A stretch of DNA of 28,148 bases from CAYJFK01 sp964369475 (GCA_964369475.1 CAYJFK010000027.1:1-28148); one strand, 5' to 3'. Shown: positions 7,901-16,167, numbered from the stretch's first letter. Numbers and translations: made by a program. The notes: generated by a model from the letters alone, not told the origin.

Positions 7901-9933
7901 CCTCAAAATCGGGAGCTGCAACGGTCACGGTCGAGAAGATGCCAATTGTAAATAGCGTGTCTATCACCCCGACAGTTGCAAAGGCGCAAGTCGGAACGAC
8001 GGTAGGTTTCACAGCGGAAGTACAGGGCGAGAATAACCCCGATATATCTGTCGACTGGAGCCTATCGGGCACGAGTAATGCGGCAACGACACTCGATACA
8101 GACGGCACACTTACAATTGCGGCAGACGAGAGTGCGACAGAGCTTACGATAACGGCAACCTCTAACGGAGATAGCACAAAGTCGGCAAGCGCTACCGTGC
8201 TTGTAAGTGCCGACGTAGTAGAGATAACAAGCATAACGCTAACCCCAATGGCGGCAAGTGTAATAAAGGGTCAAACCGAGCAGTTTAGCGTAGTTGTAGA
8301 GGGCATCGAGAGTGCCGACAAAAGCGTAACTTGGTCGCTTGACGGCACAACCAACAGCGGTACGACACTTGTTGACGGCCTGCTCACAGTGGCGGCCGAC
8401 GAGAGTGCAACAGAGGTCACTGTAAAGGCAACATCGGTTGGCGATACCACAATGGTAGCGGCGGCGACGGTCACCGTAACAGATCCCCCGAGCCCAACTG
8501 TAACCTCCGTTACCGTTACTCCGACATCGCCGAGCGTCTACAAGGGCGAGACCGAAACCTTTACGGCGGCGGTAGTGGGAGATAATGACCCCGAAACGAC
8601 CGTAACGTGGGAGGTTACAGGCGAGAACAGCGCAGATACAACGATGGTAGACGGACTTCTTACAGTGGCGGCAGACGAAACGGCGACAACGCTAACTGTA
8701 ATAGCTACATCGACTGTCGACACATCTAAGTCGGGCAGTGCTACCGTCACGGTGGCAGACCCGCCGGTGACATATGCGGTTACTGTAAACCTAAACGGCG
8801 GCAACGGCAGTCCGAGCGGTCAGGACAACTACGAGGAGTTCGAGACGGTCACAATAAACGCAGGTAGCCGCAGTGGATACACATTTAATAGCTGGATCGT
8901 CGAGGGCGACAATGTAACTCTTGACAACAGCAGTGCGGCGACAACTACATTCACAATGCCTGCTGAAGCTGTAACGGTATCGGCAAACTGGACGGCAATT
9001 AGCAGTGGCGGCACAGAACGCCCCGACCGTGAGCCAACATCAGGAACATCGGGTGCGACAGGCACGGACAAAACGGACGAGGACAGCGGCACAGGCATAA
9101 ATGTAGAAGGCGACTTCTCGGGCAACATGGAAGTTGCGGTAATCGATGCGAGCGCAGCGCTATACAGCGAGATGACAGATGCTCTCGGTAGCGGTATTAT
9201 AAAGCTCGGTTACAACACAGGCTTTAAGGTGCTCGGCGCTTTTGAAATCGAGATAGAGCAGGTGGGCGGCAATATAAAGCTTACCTTCCCTGTCGGCGAC
9301 ATGTACAACGGCAAGCGCTTCTTTATAGCTCACAAGATGGGCGACGGAAGTGTTGAAGTGTACACAGGCATAGTTAAAGAGGGCCTTGCCGTTATTACGG
9401 TAGACGAGCTGTCGCCATTTGTTGTAGCAATAGAAGACGAAGCAGGACTTCCCTTTGCCGATCTAACGAGTAGCGCATGGTACTTTGATGCGGTGGCCTA
9501 TGTCTATACAAATGGCATTATGAACGGCATTAGCGAGGAGATCTTTGCCCCCGACGGCAAGGCGACAAGGGCTACAATCTGGACTGTGCTTGCACGCATG
9601 GACGGCATAGACACAGCAGGCGGCGATGCGTGGTATAGCGTGGCGCAGGACTGGGCGACAGATAACGGCGTATCGGACGGCACAAGCCCGAATGGTGATA
9701 TAACTCGTCAGGAATTTGTAACAATGCTATACCGCTACCACGGCGAGCCTACGGTAGACGGTATGCTCGACTACCCCGACGATGGCGACGTGGCAGACTG
9801 GGCATACGAGGCCTTTATCTGGGCGGTAGACTCGAACGTTATATCGGGCAACACATTGGGCAAGCTAAACCCACAGGGCGCAGCGACAAGAGCAGAGCTT
9901 GCAACAATGCTAATGCGTTACATGATGAAATAG
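4960..9933 (+). CDS. Giant SLH-anchored surface protein with Ig-like and InlB-type repeats
   Basis: Secreted cell-surface protein of 1657 residues. A signal peptide (MRLRKMLAMLLACAMLFGMM..., cleavage near FAFAA, residue 27) is followed by two related modules (about 35-240 and 315-520). Both begin with a YYFDL segment and contain a VSWN motif; I do not recognise their family. InlB/Flg_new-like beta repeats follow (about 247-302, 600-900), ending in blocks such as FTMPAEALTITATY. Four bacterial Ig-like (Big_2-type) repeats lie at about 906-992, 995-1082, 1087-1176 and 1180-1266, each with a DGLLTVAADESAT-like core. Then come another InlB-like repeat, an acidic Ser/Thr/Gly linker, a small beta domain and three SLH domains (about 1497-1657), which bind the pyruvylated wall polymer in this family. 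AGGAGG precedes the ATG. The two-component operon diverges from it. Confidence 0.93.
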   Translation: MRLRKMLAMLLACAMLFGMMPTFAFAAGETALVEGETYYFDLTSLISRGATPSEAVIGTGDNAVSASVGTRLPDKTYTHVPFTYLGTKVSYNMTEVSNTPSQSNSQDDFRSFFIANYDVVETVSWNELHANNLILGSALGANFTVMAPTIEDYSVNKSHWTHAGLVVPNYIENSMSGGNATSYVWGQQGNGNYANTYHFAQERITEIAADSQFGLFRPVIQTAAIADDTYKVMTLDLNGNSIGSETALKVVYVGDNYTAISTVDPVGKTFASWNTAADGGGTTYAAGESVPSTVATLYAQYTDGTVSQQTYLEDGGEYYFDLSEILELPSGFRVITKEDTDSAQQAHDIFLPDYSLNFTPFYYFAPEQSYHYESYTDDEGGTKTEGQRDLFVSKYALVNNVSWNSLDDANLVYGTPFEENLIMRLASGGASGGDAASEWDMLVVPSSLNPLSLYFDTITQDINNRETKSSVTVRAGGNDIAARSSIEKDATATDSAWRPVLEIDRTKVYGYDEFKSFTLNLKGATFASGDDKNPTSIKVAYSGDTYTVPNGDGMARPVGNTGTFFGISAHQNGEAKIYLPGEEMPVTPNGVYYMIWENVITISFDVSPSTDAPPVDQYLSEGKDIYLSDPTASNSGYVFVGWSDGTNTYNSNIPYTAGSENVTLTAVWADRSNMHTLTVGTDARQYAAGSEVLFGTSRVTITEGKSFLNWTSTDTINFADGYDAYDRETVIIMPNSDLTISHTEGDSLVITYNVGQGADLTKSYAAGSRVELSAAESVSGSGVDRDYFKEWTWGSGAEPTFAKGTDKYSQKVYFAMPDSAFTMTATHDTSYALTITKGTGRSFAPEGVPVTIVADNAATGTTFTGWTGLDSVTFADGMDETMATTTFTMPAEALTITATYSDPPPTVTSVTITPTTATVAQGATEDFDAEVVGTNNPAVTVTWSTNSTNSGTTIDADGLLTVAADESATVLTVTATSTQDSSKSGAATVTVEKMPIVNSVSITPTVAKAQVGTTVGFTAEVQGENNPDISVDWSLSGTSNAATTLDTDGTLTIAADESATELTITATSNGDSTKSASATVLVSADVVEITSITLTPMAASVIKGQTEQFSVVVEGIESADKSVTWSLDGTTNSGTTLVDGLLTVAADESATEVTVKATSVGDTTMVAAATVTVTDPPSPTVTSVTVTPTSPSVYKGETETFTAAVVGDNDPETTVTWEVTGENSADTTMVDGLLTVAADETATTLTVIATSTVDTSKSGSATVTVADPPVTYAVTVNLNGGNGSPSGQDNYEEFETVTINAGSRSGYTFNSWIVEGDNVTLDNSSAATTTFTMPAEAVTVSANWTAISSGGTERPDREPTSGTSGATGTDKTDEDSGTGINVEGDFSGNMEVAVIDASAALYSEMTDALGSGIIKLGYNTGFKVLGAFEIEIEQVGGNIKLTFPVGDMYNGKRFFIAHKMGDGSVEVYTGIVKEGLAVITVDELSPFVVAIEDEAGLPFADLTSSAWYFDAVAYVYTNGIMNGISEEIFAPDGKATRATIWTVLARMDGIDTAGGDAWYSVAQDWATDNGVSDGTSPNGDITRQEFVTMLYRYHGEPTVDGMLDYPDDGDVADWAYEAFIWAVDSNVISGNTLGKLNPQGAATRAELATMLMRYMMK

Positions 9934-10040
9934 GAGTTATAAACTAAAGTGGCGCACATTATCAAAAGGTCATAGAAAAGCAATATATCACTCGATTTTC
10001 CTCCGAAAATTTTAGACAGTATGCTTTTCTTCAACCTAAA

Positions 10041-10077
10041 AAATCCAACCGATCTAATCGGTTGGATTTTTTTGTGT
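10041..10077 (+). terminator. Terminator of the SLH surface protein gene
   Basis: A perfect 13-bp stem (AAATCCAACCGAT with ATCGGTTGGATTT, loop CTA) followed by a T run. The 107 bases between the stop codon and this hairpin hold no gene. Confidence 0.93.
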
Positions 10078-10090
10078 TCTATGCTATTAT
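10062..10090 (+). promoter_or_regulatory. Possible promoter overlapping the terminator
   Basis: TTGGAT (10062-10067), 17 bases, TATTAT (10085-10090), 49 bases before the next gene. The -35 lies inside the descending arm of the terminator stem. Confidence 0.4.
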
Positions 10091-10138
10091 AAAGTTGGGA
10101 GCACAAAACAGTATCATCTATTTTAAGGAGGTCTGCAC

Positions 10139-10540
10139 ATGATTAGAAATAATATAAATCTACCATACAGCCTACACGATATGTCTGTCGACGGCCTTGT
10201 GTTGTCGGGCAAACTGCTTACAATGACGCTCGAGACAGGGATCAACATTACCACTCCGCCATATGGAAATGTCGAAGGGTATGTGGAGTTTCATGATGTG
10301 GATATAAATTTTTGTCATGCATATGTTTTCGACACGACAGGCGATATAGGCATTTTTACAGGCGAAAAAATAGGGCTGGAGGATTTTATATTAAAGTATA
10401 AACCGCTAAGTTTCAATATAATTGACGAGGTCTACGGATATAATAAGTCGCACTACAAGGGATTTTTAATGACAGATAACGGCCTAAAAGAGTGCGCTTT
10501 GGAGCTATATCACATAGGAGATATGCTCTATAAAGTTTAA
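10139..10540 (+). CDS. Small protein of unknown function (133 aa)
   Basis: I do not recognise a named family with confidence. The protein is soluble, with no signal peptide or membrane segment, rich in alternating hydrophobic residues suggesting beta strands, and starts with an INLPYSLHDM segment. An excellent AAGGAGG site lies six bases before the ATG, so the gene is surely translated. It has its own likely promoter and is followed after 74 bases by the pentapeptide-repeat gene in the same direction, so the two may share a transcript ending at the hairpin at 11283. Confidence 0.8.
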   Translation: MIRNNINLPYSLHDMSVDGLVLSGKLLTMTLETGINITTPPYGNVEGYVEFHDVDINFCHAYVFDTTGDIGIFTGEKIGLEDFILKYKPLSFNIIDEVYGYNKSHYKGFLMTDNGLKECALELYHIGDMLYKV

Positions 10541-10614
10541 CTTTGAGAGTGTGTAAGGTGGCAGACAAGGCAACATATTGGATATAAATTTTGAGACAAT
10601 TTTGCGAGGTAGAA

Positions 10615-11271
10615 ATGAAAAAAAGAACTAAGATATTCAAATGGAGAGCGCCATCACTTACCGAACCGCTCGGCATATGCGAAGATATTTTTGAGGAAAA
10701 CGATGATAGGGAATTTCACAAAACGATAATTGCCGATCAGCGTGCGCCGAGTGGAGATTTTACTCGTTTTGGTTTTTATAAGGTGCATTTTAAAAACTGC
10801 GAGTTTAAAAATGTATCCTTTGCAAGATGTGTTTTTGAGGAGGTTATATTCGAAAATTGTGTGTTTTTGCAATGCGATTTCAGCAGTAGTCGTTTTGCGG
10901 TAGTACAGTTTAACAAATCTATCTACAAAAGCACTGATTTTTCAGATAGCTACTTAGATAGTGTGGATTTTAATAGCTGCAATATGGCCTACTCCAACTT
11001 TACCAAATGCAAATTTTATGGGTTCAAAGATCAAAAAAGCAGCTTTAACAACACATTTTTCGCCGAGTGCACAATTGCCGAAACGGATTTTAGCGAATCC
11101 TCTTTTCGTTCGGCCGAGTTTTTCAGAACTCTTCTGAGTGGCATTGACTTTAGCTCGAGCGACATCGAAGGCATAACGGTTTCGGAAAGTAAAGTAGAGC
11201 TTGTAGGTCTCGTTGTAAATGCCTATCAAGCGGTAGATATAGCCAAAATGTTTGGTGTAGTTGTAAAATAA
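10615..11271 (+). CDS. Pentapeptide-repeat protein
   Basis: A right-handed quadrilateral beta-helix protein of 218 residues. From about residue 60 to 195 the chain repeats A(D/N)F-type pentapeptides with Phe or Leu every fifth residue (for example CEFKNVSFARCVFEEVIF). The family includes Qnr/McbG-type proteins that mimic DNA and protect gyrase, but most members have no known role and no resistance call is justified here. The C-terminus (GLVVNAYQAVDIAKMFGVVVK) is a short helix-like cap. The start is set at ATG 10615 because GAGGT lies just before it; an upstream in-frame TTG at 10591 has no ribosome site. Confidence 0.85.
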   Translation: MKKRTKIFKWRAPSLTEPLGICEDIFEENDDREFHKTIIADQRAPSGDFTRFGFYKVHFKNCEFKNVSFARCVFEEVIFENCVFLQCDFSSSRFAVVQFNKSIYKSTDFSDSYLDSVDFNSCNMAYSNFTKCKFYGFKDQKSSFNNTFFAECTIAETDFSESSFRSAEFFRTLLSGIDFSSSDIEGITVSESKVELVGLVVNAYQAVDIAKMFGVVVK

Positions 11272-11282
11272 AGCGTATTTTT

Positions 11283-11315
11283 AAGTGGGTCGTTTTTGGA
11301 ACAACCCACTTTTTT
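11283..11315 (+). terminator. Terminator after the pentapeptide-repeat gene
   Basis: Stem AAGTGGGT/ACCCACTT (11283-11290 with 11304-11311), 13-base loop, then a T run. Confidence 0.85.
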
Positions 11316-11364
11316 AATGAGTTCAATCCAAAACAACACAATTTTGGTAAACCTTAATTTTCCC

Positions 11365-11393
11365 TTGACACTCTCGGTAAAAAGGAGTACAAT
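11365..11393 (+). promoter_or_regulatory. Strong promoter of the peroxiredoxin gene
   Basis: TTGACA (11365-11370), 17 bases, TACAAT (11388-11393). Predicted transcription start is near 11400. Confidence 0.85.
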
Positions 11394-11398
11394 GATGT

Positions 11399-11420
11399 TT
11401 AGTTAGCATAAGATAACTAA
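11399..11420. promoter_or_regulatory. Inverted repeat at the peroxiredoxin transcription start
   Basis: TTAGTTA, eight bases, TAACTAA. It covers the predicted +1 region, a typical repressor position. It does not match the PerR consensus that I know (TTATAAT-N-ATTATAA). The regulator is unknown. Confidence 0.45.
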
Positions 11421-11451
11421 GCATTAAAGGAGCGGAAAGGAGCTATTGAAA

Positions 11452-12129
11452 ATGGAAGAAATCAAGGTAAACACAATGCCCTTAATAGGCGACAGAGCGC
11501 CTGAATTTAAGGCGGTTACAACGCAGGGCGAGATAAATTTCCCCGAGGATTATAAGGGAAAATGGGTAATATTATTTTCGCACCCAGCAGACTTTACACC
11601 CGTTTGCACAACGGAGTTTATGACATTCGCCTCGATGGCAGATCAATTTGCAGAGCTAAACACAGAGCTTGTAGGCCTGTCGGTCGACTCGCTATATGCC
11701 CACATCGCATGGCTTAGAAAAATTCAAGAGCTCGAATGGAACGGCAAGAAAGATATCGAGGTAAAATTCCCTCTAATCGAAGATATCCGCATGACTGTTG
11801 CAAACAAATACGGCATGATTCAGCCGGGACAGTCGAGCACACAGGCGGTGCGTGCCGTATTTATAGTCGATCCAAAGGGCATTATCCGCACGATTTTGTA
11901 CTACCCACTTAGCACAGGCCGCAATTTCGACGAGATAAAGCGTATAATTCTTGCCCTGCAAAAGGCAGATACAGACAAGGTGGCAACCCCTGCCGACTGG
12001 CGCCCCGGCGATGATGTAATTGTACCGACGGCCGGCTCTTGCGGCGTTGCAAAGGAGCGCATGGAAAGCCAAGACGACGATACATACTGCCTCGACTGGT
12101 TTATGTGCTTTAAAAAGGAAAAGAAATAA
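11452..12129 (+). CDS. Peroxiredoxin, Prx6/AhpC-TSA type with C-terminal Cys pair
   Basis: Cytoplasmic thiol peroxidase that reduces hydrogen peroxide and organic peroxides. The peroxidatic cysteine is C52 in DFTPVCTTEF; the conserved Arg region (QAVRAVFIVDPKG) and the Prx6-type C-terminal domain (DWRPGDDVIVPTAG) are present. C213 and C219 form a CLDWFMC motif, like the resolving pair of archaeal Prx6-type peroxiredoxins such as that of Aeropyrum pernix, and C197 is a further candidate. At 225 residues it has normal length for the group. ATG 11452 is preferred over TTG 11446 because AGGAG ends nine bases before the ATG but only three before the TTG. No reductase gene is adjacent; the gene stands alone between its promoter and a hairpin. 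Confidence 0.95.
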   Translation: MEEIKVNTMPLIGDRAPEFKAVTTQGEINFPEDYKGKWVILFSHPADFTPVCTTEFMTFASMADQFAELNTELVGLSVDSLYAHIAWLRKIQELEWNGKKDIEVKFPLIEDIRMTVANKYGMIQPGQSSTQAVRAVFIVDPKGIIRTILYYPLSTGRNFDEIKRIILALQKADTDKVATPADWRPGDDVIVPTAGSCGVAKERMESQDDDTYCLDWFMCFKKEKK

Positions 12130-12165
12130 AATGTAGCCCCCTGCCGCAAGGCGGGGGGCTACATT
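12128..12165. terminator. Bidirectional terminator between peroxiredoxin and DUF4230-like genes
   Basis: A 17-bp stem with one G-T pair (arms AAATGTAGCCCCCTGCC and its partner) and loop GCAA. The T-rich tail is better on the minus strand (TTTTATTTCTTTT), so it may mainly end the convergent gene at 12245. It overlaps the peroxiredoxin stop codon. Confidence 0.75.
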
Positions 12166-12244
12166 TGAAAGGAGAAAAAACACAAAAAGTGAAGATCCTG
12201 ATTTTTTTTATTGTGGAAGTGTGAAACAATAGCTACAAGCTCTG

Positions 12245-12829
12245 CTACTTTACCTCAAGAGTGTACTCGGGTGGAAGGACATTTCTCACATAGCCCTCTA
12301 TCAAGGTGCGAGCCTTCTCACGAGCTTCTTCAAGAACACCCTTGTCTTTGGCATCTTGCTCTTTTTTTATCTTCTGCTCTGTCGCAAATGTGGCATAGTC
12401 GGCTATTTCTATCGGGTTAAAAATATTATTTTGCTCGTCGTAGACCTCTATCGTGTCCTCGAAGATCTCGTGAGATAAAATAATTCCATTTCCAACCTTT
12501 ATCTCGACCGAAGTCTCCTTCACGCTTATAACGAGCTCCTCTAAGCGAATGCCTGCTTTAACTCGGCCGTCGTATGTAATTATAAAGGATTTTCCGGTAA
12601 AGGGCACCTTAACGCCGTTTAGCTCGTATGCTTCTTCAAACTTGCCGATGTCGGTATAATTATACTCAACCGTGCCGAGCTCGGCTATATCTACAAGCGT
12701 TTCTCTAAGGGTCGTGCTCGTTATTGTCTGCTGAGAGTCAAGCCCTGAAAAGTTCATGTACATGTAGCCGCCTGCGGCAACCATGGCAAGTATCAGCAAA
12801 ATATAAAACAAGGATTTAGCCTTTTTCAT
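12245..12829 (-). CDS. Membrane-anchored DUF4230-like protein
   Basis: A 194-residue protein with an N-terminal membrane segment (KSLFYILLILAMVAAGGYMYM) and an extracytoplasmic body. The segment IAELGTVEYNYTDIGKFEEA resembles the core of the DUF4230 family, whose function is unknown. The C-terminal third is a charged helix (ATEQKIKKEQDAKDKGVLEEAREKA). The start at 12829 (MKKAKSLF) is chosen because AGGAAG lies eight bases upstream; in-frame ATGs further 5' are too close to or before that site. It diverges from the GLUG/dockerin gene. The family assignment is from memory of the motif. Confidence 0.75.
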   Translation of the reverse strand: MKKAKSLFYILLILAMVAAGGYMYMNFSGLDSQQTITSTTLRETLVDIAELGTVEYNYTDIGKFEEAYELNGVKVPFTGKSFIITYDGRVKAGIRLEELVISVKETSVEIKVGNGIILSHEIFEDTIEVYDEQNNIFNPIEIADYATFATEQKIKKEQDAKDKGVLEEAREKARTLIEGYVRNVLPPEYTLEVK

Positions 12830-12860
12830 GAGCATCACTTCCTCTTGTATTATATAATAT

Positions 12861-12869
12861 ATTATAGCA
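12861..12869 (-). promoter_or_regulatory. Extended -10 promoter of the DUF4230-like gene
   Basis: On the minus strand the sequence reads TGC-TATAAT, an extended -10 element without a clear -35, about 30 bases before the start codon. Confidence 0.5.
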
Positions 12870-12905
12870 TATTCTACCAATTAATTTGTGTACAAACTAT
12901 GAATG

Positions 12906-12934
12906 TTGACAAAAATTGTGTTATGATGTAGGAT
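12906..12934 (+). promoter_or_regulatory. Putative promoter of the GLUG/dockerin gene
   Basis: TTGACA (12906-12911), 17 bases, TAGGAT (12929-12934), 39 bases before the start codon. Confidence 0.5.
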
Positions 12935-12972
12935 TAATATGTATAAAAAATATCAGTCATCAGGGGGTAGGC

Positions 12973-15900
12973 ATGAGGAAATTTTCTACATATAAAATGG
13001 CCGCTATGGCAGTGGTGGCACTTGTTACAATGCTTGCGGTCATGCCGTGGGCAAAGGGAGCAAATTTCACAGAGGGTACAGGCAGTTTGAGCGACCCTTT
13101 TATTGTAAGTACAAAGGACGACCTTGACAATATCCGCCACAACCCTTCGGCACACTATCGCCTTGCAGGTGACATAATATTTACGGCGGCCGACTTTGAA
13201 ATGGGTGGCGATTTTTACGACCACGGCACAAAGCCGACCGACTCTATGTCCTCCCACTACGGACTTGGCTTCGAGCCTATCGGCATGGGGGCAGAGCCCT
13301 TTACAGGCTCTTTTGACGGCGGCGGAAATAGCATTATCGGCCTGCAAAGCTCGACAGATACCTCCTATCTCATGCCGATAGGCCTCTTTGGTAGGGTCGA
13401 GGGAGCTGTTATAGAAAACTTGAATGTTGTAGACATAACTCTAAAGACAAGCTCCAATGTCGACATATACACAGGCGGCATTGCAGGGCACGCAATAGAC
13501 AGCAAAATAAGCGGTTGCACTGTCTCGGGCAGCATTACAGGGGACAACCAAACGGGCGGCATTGTTGGATTTGCCGAGGGCGAGAGCGTTATAGAGCGTT
13601 GCACAAACTATGCCACTGTAACGGCCATCGACTCGGAATATGAATATAGCTACCCTGCTACCGAGATTATATATGCAGGGGGCATTGTAGGGCTTAGCGA
13701 AGGACTTGTTACAAGCGCTGTAAACGAGGGGGCTGTCTTGGCGAGTGTCGAGGGCAACAGCATGAGCTATGGATATGCCGGCGGCATTGCAGGTGGCATA
13801 GAGGGCGGCAGGGTTACAGGCTCGCAAAATAATGCCACTGTATACTCGGGCATCAGAGAGACAGCAGATGCCGCCGAGCGTTCGCCGACCGTTATTGCAG
13901 GCGGCATTGTAGGGCTTACGATTGGCGCTATCGTCGACAGCTCGACAAATACCGAAGCGGTAGACTCACATTCCGACTACGGCGCAAATTCGGGCGGAAT
14001 TGTCGGCTACGACAGGTGGCAGAGCGGCAGTGCGGCGACCGACATTTCGGGCTGTCAAAATAGTGGCACTATAACGGCTAATGCCGAGGGCGGCACGAGT
14101 GTAGGCGGCATTGTAAGCTCGCTTAGCGGCAATGTGTCGGGGTGCATGAGTAGCGGCGAGGTGGTGGGCACAACCCATTCAGACCGCTTTGCATACGGCG
14201 AAGTCGGCGGCATTGCAGGGGTCTCGACAGGCTATATATCGACCTCCTACAACACAGGCAATGTCACCCTTACAGGATCTGCGCCCGAAGGGGAAGAACT
14301 ATTCTTTCGCATTGGCGGCATTGTGGGCAGAACCTTTAACGGTAAAGGTGTGGAAAACTGCTACAACACAGGCGACATTACTGCAACAACCACAAGCGGC
14401 AATACCTCCTATATATATTCGGGCGGTATATGCGGCATGATGGAAAACACAAGTCTTATCAACGGTTACAGCTACGGCACAGTAACGGCCCCGTCGAGAC
14501 CGTCTGAGGCGGTCGGAATAATTGCAAGCCAGAACTCTGTGTTTAGCGGCTTTTATGCTTTCGACGGCAACCGCCTTGTGGGCACTGCCCCGAGCGGCAT
14601 GTATACCTCGGACTATACAAACTACACATGGCGACTCGACACAGAGGCAGAACGTCAGAGCGAGGGATCTTATGTCGGCTTTGATTTTGATACAACTTGG
14701 ACAATGCAAGGCGGCACACCATATCCCGAGCTGCTGATATTTAACACAGATGCCGCCTTAACAGGCATTGACATAATAACACCCCCCACAAAGAGCGTGT
14801 ATGCAGTGGGCGACCCCCTCGATTTAACAGGGGGAGAGGTGCGGCTAATTTATGGAGGTAGCAGTACAATAACCCCCATAACGGCCGACATGATTAGCGG
14901 CTACAACGCCTCGAGCGTAGGAGCGCAGAGCGTGACGGTCACGGTAGAGAGCTTTAGCGATAGCTTTACGGTAGAGGTAAAAAGTTCAAGCGAAGCTTTG
15001 GCATATGAGTTAGACCAAATTATACAGTTGCTGCCGAGCGGCGCTCTAACAGATGAGCAAAAGATCGAGGTTAAAAATGCCGTGGCGCAGGCCGTCAAGA
15101 TGCTTTACAACTACGGCAAGGAAAATGTAAGGTATAGCAATGAATTGTTAGAGCAAATAACAACCCTCGAGACCGCACTGCTAAATGCAGAGGTCATGCT
15201 CTCTATCGCCCCTACACCCCCAACAATAGAGGAGGGCGTTGCGGCAGAGCACAGGCTAAAGGATCTTCCGATTGAGCTAAAAGGGCTTGTTTTATCAGCA
15301 CATGGCGGCGGTGGATCGGGCAGTCCTGACATTATCTCAAGTCAAAAGAGCTTTTCGATAGGTGTTACGCAATATGTGCCGCTCGATGGGCAAGACGAGA
15401 TTGTGCTAAATATAAAACCGCTCGAAGACGGCAATGTTATATCTAACTTTAACCTTGCAACCCCTGTAACCTTTAGGCTATACCTAAACGACAGCTTTGG
15501 GGGGGATATTGCCTATATCACCCACGAGATTATAGAGAGCAACGAGAACCCACGATTAGAGCGTTATGACCTTGCAGTTTACACAGACGAGATAGGAAAA
15601 TATATAGATGTTGTGGCGACCCGCTTTTCGACATTTAGCATATCAGAGACCATGCCACCGCCAACGGCCGTTATAAGCGGCAAGACAATAAGTTCGCACG
15701 GACATTTTAACACGACATATACACTATATATGTCGAGCGACACAGAGCACACGACCCCGATTGCAACGGGGAGTGCCTCCTCTGACGGCATGTTGTGGGG
15801 CGAGCAGGCCTTTGGAGTTCATGCAGAGTATGGCATATACGATTTAGTTATAGAAAAGGATGCTCATTTAAGGCATATCGTGACAGGCATTAACCTTACG

Positions 15901-16167
15901 GCGAGCGGTGTAAATCTTGGAAATATAACGCTCTACTCAGGCGATGTTAACGAGGACGGCAAGATAAATTTTCTCGACCTTGCCATAATTAGAAACAGCA
16001 AAAACTTTGGCAGGGATATTGTCGGCACGATGCAAGATCCCCCTGCCGAGAATATGTATACCGACCTAGAGGGGAGCGGCGATGTATGCTCGAGGGATCT
16101 TGCAGTAGCGGCAGATAAGAACAACTACAACAAGAATGGCGACATTGTTGTACCGCACGGCTCGTAA
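12973..16167 (+). CDS. Secreted GLUG-repeat protein with Ig-like domain and C-terminal dockerin
   Basis: Secreted protein of 1064 residues. A signal peptide (residues 1-31, MRKFSTYKMAAMAVVALVTM...) is followed by a long array of GLUG-type repeats (about 105-560), recognised by recurring GGIVG/GGIAG cores every 30-45 residues; these form a beta-solenoid. A Big_3-like domain (about 595-670, IDIITPPTKSVYAVGDPLDL), a helical segment (675-740) and a beta-rich region follow. The C-terminus (about 985-1055) looks like a type I dockerin: two calcium-loop-like segments, DVNEDGKINFLDL and DLEGSGDVCSRDL, the second less canonical. Dockerins bind cohesins in cellulosome-like complexes. ATG 12973 is chosen because AGGGGG lies six bases upstream and it starts the signal peptide; the longer frame from 12916 lacks a site. 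No cohesin is encoded in the window. Confidence 0.9.
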   Translation: MRKFSTYKMAAMAVVALVTMLAVMPWAKGANFTEGTGSLSDPFIVSTKDDLDNIRHNPSAHYRLAGDIIFTAADFEMGGDFYDHGTKPTDSMSSHYGLGFEPIGMGAEPFTGSFDGGGNSIIGLQSSTDTSYLMPIGLFGRVEGAVIENLNVVDITLKTSSNVDIYTGGIAGHAIDSKISGCTVSGSITGDNQTGGIVGFAEGESVIERCTNYATVTAIDSEYEYSYPATEIIYAGGIVGLSEGLVTSAVNEGAVLASVEGNSMSYGYAGGIAGGIEGGRVTGSQNNATVYSGIRETADAAERSPTVIAGGIVGLTIGAIVDSSTNTEAVDSHSDYGANSGGIVGYDRWQSGSAATDISGCQNSGTITANAEGGTSVGGIVSSLSGNVSGCMSSGEVVGTTHSDRFAYGEVGGIAGVSTGYISTSYNTGNVTLTGSAPEGEELFFRIGGIVGRTFNGKGVENCYNTGDITATTTSGNTSYIYSGGICGMMENTSLINGYSYGTVTAPSRPSEAVGIIASQNSVFSGFYAFDGNRLVGTAPSGMYTSDYTNYTWRLDTEAERQSEGSYVGFDFDTTWTMQGGTPYPELLIFNTDAALTGIDIITPPTKSVYAVGDPLDLTGGEVRLIYGGSSTITPITADMISGYNASSVGAQSVTVTVESFSDSFTVEVKSSSEALAYELDQIIQLLPSGALTDEQKIEVKNAVAQAVKMLYNYGKENVRYSNELLEQITTLETALLNAEVMLSIAPTPPTIEEGVAAEHRLKDLPIELKGLVLSAHGGGGSGSPDIISSQKSFSIGVTQYVPLDGQDEIVLNIKPLEDGNVISNFNLATPVTFRLYLNDSFGGDIAYITHEIIESNENPRLERYDLAVYTDEIGKYIDVVATRFSTFSISETMPPPTAVISGKTISSHGHFNTTYTLYMSSDTEHTTPIATGSASSDGMLWGEQAFGVHAEYGIYDLVIEKDAHLRHIVTGINLTASGVNLGNITLYSGDVNEDGKINFLDLAIIRNSKNFGRDIVGTMQDPPAENMYTDLEGSGDVCSRDLAVAADKNNYNKNGDIVVPHGS

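Noticed and set aside
7449..8234. Long minus-strand ORF (261 codons) opposite the Ig-like repeats
   Set aside because: Its V/S/A-rich translation is the shadow of the repetitive surface-protein gene; there is no ribosome site and no recognisable domain. The same holds for 7180-7896 and the other long antisense frames in the two surface genes.
10615..11271. Qnr-type fluoroquinolone resistance gene
   Set aside because: Only the generic pentapeptide fold is visible; it lacks enough specific similarity to call resistance.
12174..12224. Tiny ORF after GAAAGGAG downstream of the peroxiredoxin gene
   Set aside because: Only about 11 codons from a GTG, in a convergent intergenic region; no support beyond a ribosome-site-like string.
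12916..12972. Longer start for the GLUG/dockerin protein
   Set aside because: It overlaps the promoter region and lacks a ribosome site; the signal peptide begins at 12973.
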